26,338 nucleotides of DNA, taken from NCBI GenBank assembly GCA_947478975.1, contig CANJYI010000007.1, positions 1-26,338 on the forward strand. The letters run 5' to 3'. Origin of the DNA: Chthoniobacteraceae bacterium. Lineage in GTDB: Bacteria; Verrucomicrobiota; Verrucomicrobiia; Chthoniobacterales; Chthoniobacteraceae. A program made the position numbers and the translations under genes. The notes under the pieces are model-generated. The model saw only the letters and a list, made by a program, of their open reading frames with translations. It did no database searches and was not told the DNA's origin. Below, piece after piece: positions 22,805-26,338 of the stretch. The first letter of the stretch is position 1. Each line of letters starts with the position of its first letter.

Positions 22805-23608
22805 ATGATCGCGATAAACACGAACACCGCATCCACCTTAGCCTCGTACAACCTCCAAAAGTCGAGCGAGCTGCTCCAGAAGAGTCTGGCCCGGCTTTCC
22901 AGCGGCAACAGGATCGCGACAACATCGGACGACGCTGGTGGAGTTGCGGTGGCGATGAAACTTTCTGCCGCAGTGAAGCGCACACAAGGCACTGCCACTA
23001 ACGTGGCGAACGCTCTTTCGCTTCTCCAGGTTCAGGCGGGCTCGATGAAGACTGCTGCAAGCGTCCTAGACCGCTTGTCAGAACTGGCGACCCTCGCAGG
23101 CGATGTAACGAAGTCCACCCAAGATGTGGCGAATTACAGCACCGAGTACACCAGCCTGATTTCTGAGCTCAACACATTGGCCCTCGATTCCTTCAATGGT
23201 GTTTCTTTGTTCTCTTCCACGACGGGCACGCTCACCGCGTTCATCTCGCAGGATGGCCAGCAGACAATGGGCTTGTCACAGCACAATTTGACCGGTGTTT
23301 ATGCAACTTCCATCAACACCATCGATGTCGCAACAGGTGGCAATCTGAGTCTGGTGACCGCCGCCATCCAGAATTTGGCCACCATGATGGCCACGAACGG
23401 AGCGGAATCCAGCCGGGTCCAGTTCGCTCTCGATTCGCTCAACGTGAATCAGGTGAACCTAGAAGCTGCGCTCTCCCGGATTCAGGACGTGGACGTCGCC
23501 ACCGAAACAGCAAAGCTGGCTCGTGCGAACATTCTTGTCCAAGCAGGTGCCGCCATGCTCACCCAGGCGAACGCTTCCCAGTCCATCGCTCTCAAGCTGC
23601 TCCAGTAG
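22805..23608 (+). CDS. fliC: Flagellin, short form
   Basis: A 267-residue flagellin. The N-terminal D0/D1 domain (MIAINTNTASTLASYNLQKSSELLQ, LARLSSGNRIATTSDDAGGVAVA) and the C-terminal D1/D0 domain (VNLEAALSRIQDVDVATETAKLARANILVQAGAAMLTQANASQSIALKLLQ) are both conserved. Between them only about 70 residues (SLFSSTTGTLTAFISQDG...) form a tiny variable part, so it is close to the minimal D0-D1 type and far shorter than enterobacterial flagellin (about 500). Exported by the flagellar type III system without cleavage, it polymerises into the filament. The exposed part is rich in Ser and Thr, possible O-glycosylation sites. It is preceded by a sigma-28 promoter and followed by a strong terminator, hence monocistronic. 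No Shine-Dalgarno sequence precedes the ATG (AATTCTTAAAAT). Confidence 0.95.
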   Translation: MIAINTNTASTLASYNLQKSSELLQKSLARLSSGNRIATTSDDAGGVAVAMKLSAAVKRTQGTATNVANALSLLQVQAGSMKTAASVLDRLSELATLAGDVTKSTQDVANYSTEYTSLISELNTLALDSFNGVSLFSSTTGTLTAFISQDGQQTMGLSQHNLTGVYATSINTIDVATGGNLSLVTAAIQNLATMMATNGAESSRVQFALDSLNVNQVNLEAALSRIQDVDVATETAKLARANILVQAGAAMLTQANASQSIALKLLQ

Positions 23609-23649
23609 TAGCTGCAGGATCGCTCTTGCAGAGCGGACTTTCCAAAACG

Positions 23650-23679
23650 CCCCGGCTTCTCTGGAAGCTGGGGTTTTTT
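23650..23679 (+). terminator. Flagellin terminator, probably bidirectional
   Basis: A 10 bp stem with one G-T pair (CCCCGGCTTC 23650-23659 with GAAGCTGGGG 23664-23673) and a 4-base loop is followed by six T residues (23674-23679). It sits 41 bases after the flagellin stop. Read on the minus strand the same stem is followed by CGTTTTGG and lies 10 bases after the stop of the convergent flavoprotein gene, so it probably serves both. Confidence 0.88.
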
Positions 23680-23682
23680 GTT

Positions 23683-25050
23683 TCATGGCGAGGTCCCCAG
23701 TCGCCACTCTGCCGCGCCCACGCCCGCCCGGGTTCCCGTGGCAAAGCAGCCCTGCATCAGATAGCCGCCGGTCGGTGCTTCCCAGTCCAGCATTTCACCC
23801 GCAACAAAGACGCCCGGCAGCTGCCGCAGCATCAGGCTTTCGGTCAGACCCGAGAAGGCCACGCCGCCCGCGGTTGAAATCGCCTCGTCAACCGGCCTGG
23901 GCCGGCAGAGTGGGAGACGGAACTGTTTTACAGCCTGGGCGGTTGTCTCCGCAGACTTGAAGGATTCGGCTGGTAGGAGCGAGGACAGCAATGCGTGCGT
24001 GGGCACATCGAGCCGCCAGCGAAGGCCGGCCTCCGCTAGGAAGTTCGACCGGGCAGTCCCAAGGCGTTTCACCAGACTTTCCAGCGGCGAATCCGGCTTA
24101 AAATCGAGGGTCACCACCGGCGGCGCCATTTCGTGAAGGGCCTGCGATAGCGAGTAGAGCGCGCCCCCCTCCAATCCGTACCTAGTGACCAGCAACTCAC
24201 CGCGCACCGTCACGCCGCCCGCGGTGGCCGCGATATTTTTGAGCGGCTTGCCCTCGCACATCGCAAGAACGTCCGCCGACCAATCACGTTCCCACCCGCA
24301 ATTTGCAGGGTGCAACGGCGAGACGGAAACCCCCTTACGCTGCAACAATCCGACCCAGCCACCGTCCGAGCCGGTCTGGGGCCAGGAGGCCCCTCCAAGC
24401 GCCAGCACAACGGCTCCGGCGGCGACCGCACTCTCGCCATCAACCCCTTGCCCGGCCGCCCCTCGAAAAGAGGCGTCGCCCTCACCATCTGCCGCCAATT
24501 CGTCGTCCGCATCCTGAGCCCCTCGCTGGCCTTCTTTTTGAAACTCGAGCCGCAGGGAATCCCCCGCTTGAAGGTCCATCAACCGGTGCCTCATCCTGAA
24601 CTCGACCCCAAGTGAGCGGAGCCGCGCCACCCAGCGACGCAACAATGGCGCCGCTTTCATTTCCCGCGGATACACGCGCCCAGTGCTTGCCGTGAACGTC
24701 TCCACCCCTAGACCGGCCGCCCACTCACGCAGCGCAACCGGGCCGAACGCCCCGAGAAGCCCCTCCCAGCGTAGGCGGCTTTCCTCCCCCTGCTCTGCCG
24801 CAGGCTCTCCGCTTGAGCGGTAACGCCCTCGGAAAACAGCCGACTCCTCGGTGTGCGTGAGGTTCAAGCCTCCCCGCCCGGCGACTAAAAACTTCCGTCC
24901 CACGGAAGGCTTCACATCAAAGACGGCAACCTTTGCCCCCCGCTGGGCGGCAACTTCCGCCGCCCGCAAGCCAGCCGGTCCTCCGCCGACCACCACCACG
25001 TCAAAACACACCACTCCGCATGCCGCTTGTTCTTCAGGTTGCGGTTTCAA
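23683..25050 (-). CDS. BaiN/HI0933 family flavoprotein (NAD(P)/FAD-dependent oxidoreductase, TIGR03862-like)
   Basis: The open frame has 455 residues from a TTG at 25050; GTG codons near 25014 are alternative starts, giving about 443. The FAD dinucleotide-binding fold is at the N-terminus: VVVVGGGPAGLRAAEVAAQRG (GGGPAG at residues 22-27). VGRKFLVAGRGGLNLTH is the HI0933/YhiN signature, and the C-terminal ISTAGGVAFSGLTESLM ... VFVAGEMLDWEAPTGGYLMQGCFATG is typical of the TIGR03862 branch. Known: the family includes YhiN and BaiN; its physiological reactions are mostly uncharacterised. It is cytoplasmic. A Gly/Asp/Glu-rich insert (residues about 175-205) is poorly conserved by eye. Upstream, folB is separated by 97 bases with nothing notable; co-transcription with folB and mrdA is possible. 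Confidence 0.87.
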   Translation of the reverse strand: MKPQPEEQAACGVVCFDVVVVGGGPAGLRAAEVAAQRGAKVAVFDVKPSVGRKFLVAGRGGLNLTHTEESAVFRGRYRSSGEPAAEQGEESRLRWEGLLGAFGPVALREWAAGLGVETFTASTGRVYPREMKAAPLLRRWVARLRSLGVEFRMRHRLMDLQAGDSLRLEFQKEGQRGAQDADDELAADGEGDASFRGAAGQGVDGESAVAAGAVVLALGGASWPQTGSDGGWVGLLQRKGVSVSPLHPANCGWERDWSADVLAMCEGKPLKNIAATAGGVTVRGELLVTRYGLEGGALYSLSQALHEMAPPVVTLDFKPDSPLESLVKRLGTARSNFLAEAGLRWRLDVPTHALLSSLLPAESFKSAETTAQAVKQFRLPLCRPRPVDEAISTAGGVAFSGLTESLMLRQLPGVFVAGEMLDWEAPTGGYLMQGCFATGTRAGVGAAEWRLGTSP

Positions 25051-25147
25051 AAAAGGAAAGGGTCGGAAAGTGACGGTAAGCGTGAATATCGAGTCCCGCA
25101 GGAATCACGGAGCGCGAAGCGAGCCAAACGCGAAGGTTGGCCTCTCC

Positions 25148-25534
25148 TTAACCCGGTGTCGACCCGCGCGAAAGACGCACCGCCACGTACTCCGTGTCGG
25201 GCAGGATGTACTTTCTCAACTCCACCTCCACCGCGCGCACCGAAAACTCCTCCAGCACGCAGGCGCAGATTTCCTCGGCGAGCGTCTCGATCAACTTGCG
25301 CGGCCGTGTCGCTGCGAGCTGCCGCACCCGCCGGGTGAGCGCATAGTAGTCGACCGTGCGGTCCAGGTCGTCACCCAGATCCGACAAGGGGGTGGTCGGC
25401 ACGAGTACCAGATTGAGCGTCAAACGCTGCGCCTCGACACGCTCCGCGTCCGGCACTCCGATGTGGGCGCTCAGCTCCAGACCGTTCACAACGATTGCGT
25501 CTGAGGCTGAGGAGAGAAAAGGGGCAGGCTTCAT
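25148..25534 (-). CDS. folB: Dihydroneopterin aldolase family protein FolB
   Basis: A 128-residue protein of the FolB/DHNA type. The opening IVVNGLELSAHIGVPDAERVEAQRL carries the Glu-containing GVPDAE loop of the pterin site; LDRTVDYYALTRRVRQLA with the Tyr, and PRKLIETLAEEICACVLEEF with the Lys/Glu of the helix, follow in the right order, and VAVRLSR closes the fold. Known reaction: 7,8-dihydroneopterin to 6-hydroxymethyl-7,8-dihydropterin plus glycolaldehyde in folate synthesis, in the cytoplasm as an oligomer. Some relatives act as epimerases (FolX), so the exact reaction is a family inference. It lies 23 bases after the PBP2 gene and is probably in the same transcript. No folP or folK is in the window. 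Confidence 0.9.
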   Translation of the reverse strand: MKPAPFLSSASDAIVVNGLELSAHIGVPDAERVEAQRLTLNLVLVPTTPLSDLGDDLDRTVDYYALTRRVRQLAATRPRKLIETLAEEICACVLEEFSVRAVEVELRKYILPDTEYVAVRLSRGSTPG

Positions 25535-25557
25535 AAGATCGCGCAGACACGCAGCGG

Positions 25558-26338
25558 TTAGCTGAAAATCCGCTTCCAGAACGGCGTTCTTGAGGGAGTG
25601 GTGGCGGGCGCCTGTGTGGGTTCGAGCGGAGCGGTTTCCTGGTCGCCCGCGTCGTTGACGGGGACAGCCTTTTTGGGAACAGCCGGGATTTCAGGCAGCT
25701 CGATTTCGTTGCCGTTTTCGTCCTTGAGCCGAACCGGCTTGGCCTTGGCAGGATCCTTGAAATACTCGCGCAACACCTTCCCCACCATGGGCGCAGCGTG
25801 CGAACCACCGTGGACGTCGTTCCGGTTCGGATCGCCTTCGTACACCACTGAGAAGGCTAGGCGCGGCCCCTCGGCCGGTGCAAACCCTGCGAACCAGGCC
25901 ACGGTGGCGTTGTTGCGCCACTGTGCGGTGCCGGTCTTGCCCGCGACGGTGACCTTGTCGACCTTGGCCTGGTGAGCGGTGCCGCGGGAACCTGTCACCA
26001 CCTGGGTCATCCCAAGCCGCAAAGCGGTGAGCGTCGCTGCGGGGATGTCCATCTGGCGCCGCACCCGCACGCTGTAGGCGCTGACCACCTCGCCCGTGAT
26101 GTCCTGCACCTGCTGGACAAGGCGCGCCTGGTACAGCTTGCCGCCGTTGCCGATGACACACATAGCCTGCGCCATTTGCAGCGGCGTGATTTCGGTGGCC
26201 CCCTGGCCGATCGCCAGCATCGCGAGTTGGCCGCCGACCATGCGCACGTTGTGCTTTTCACGCATGTACTCGTCCGTGGGCACCAGCCCCGGGCTTTCCT
26301 CGGGAATGGGGATCCCCGTCCGTTCGCCGAAGCCCAGA
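25558..26338 (-). CDS. mrdA: Penicillin-binding protein 2 (MrdA), 5' part outside window
   Basis: The last 260 codons are present; the frame is open to the window edge, so the N-terminal dimerisation domain and the SxxK/SxN motifs are missing. LGFGERTGIPIPEESPGLVP, then QLAMLAIGQGATEITPLQMAQAMCVIGNGG, and the third active-site motif KTGTAQW identify the transpeptidase domain of class B PBPs of the PBP2/MrdA type. Known: it cross-links peptidoglycan during lateral elongation in the rod complex, in the inner membrane facing the periplasm. The C-terminus carries a Pro/Lys-rich tail (EIPAVPKKAVPVND ... PSRTPFWKRIFS) beyond the domain that is likely disordered. It is the first gene of a unit followed by folB (23-base gap). 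Confidence 0.9.
   Translation of the reverse strand, partial: LGFGERTGIPIPEESPGLVPTDEYMREKHNVRMVGGQLAMLAIGQGATEITPLQMAQAMCVIGNGGKLYQARLVQQVQDITGEVVSAYSVRVRRQMDIPAATLTALRLGMTQVVTGSRGTAHQAKVDKVTVAGKTGTAQWRNNATVAWFAGFAPAEGPRLAFSVVYEGDPNRNDVHGGSHAAPMVGKVLREYFKDPAKAKPVRLKDENGNEIELPEIPAVPKKAVPVNDAGDQETAPLEPTQAPATTPSRTPFWKRIFS

Overview
The window looks like a chromosomal segment from a high-GC member of the PVC superphylum, most likely a verrucomicrobium (Opitutae-like is my guess). The evidence is three lineage-typical proteins: a very large PVC-type heme protein with an N-terminal Pirellula/Verrucomicrobium 'dehydrogenase' domain and a C-terminal CxxCH domain, a planctomycete-type cytochrome protein (DUF1587/1592/1588/1585), and its usual partner, a DUF1552 protein. 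A flagellin gene shows that the organism is, or was, flagellated. Almost no start codon has a clear Shine-Dalgarno sequence. No rRNA, tRNA, CRISPR array, insertion sequence or prophage was seen.

Layout. Positions 1-8970 are read on the minus strand: a truncated CocE/NonD-type hydrolase, the large PVC heme protein, rsmH overlapping a MazG-like pyrophosphohydrolase, a secreted M60-like metallopeptidase and a glycine-zipper lipoprotein. Positions 9052-14795 are read on the plus strand: an uncharacterised methyltransferase-like protein, a structured leader followed by an RRM/glycine-rich RNA-binding protein with a terminator, a MoeB/ThiF-rhodanese fusion, a Trm112-like protein, PPK2, a LysM lipoprotein and a small kinase-like protein. 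lipB and ruvC (14736-15961, minus) are translationally coupled. parA then stands without an adjacent parB (16041-16835, plus) and is followed by the DUF1592/DUF1552 pair (17106-20816, plus). From about 20.9 to 22.8 kb the base composition drops. This stretch holds a glycosyltransferase-like gene and a TPR gene on the minus strand and borders a short flagellin on the plus strand, preceded by a convincing sigma-28 promoter. The last block, on the minus strand, is a BaiN/HI0933-type flavoprotein, folB and the 3' part of a PBP2 (mrdA) gene.

How the genes fit together. Most are housekeeping genes: ribosome methylation, nucleotide sanitation, lipoylation, Holliday junction resolution, folate synthesis, cell-wall synthesis and sulfur transfer. 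The accessory layer consists of secreted or periplasmic PVC proteins (heme proteins, M60 peptidase, hydrolase) that suggest use of complex extracellular substrates, and of a flagellin locus whose neighbours suggest glycan modification. I found no obvious new defence or mobile system. The most interesting unexplained signals are the leader of the RNA-binding protein gene with two crossing complementary segments, a pair of inverted intergenic repeats at 12.1 and 16.9 kb, the low-GC glycosyltransferase-TPR-flagellin locus, and the kinase-like protein beside the LysM lipoprotein.
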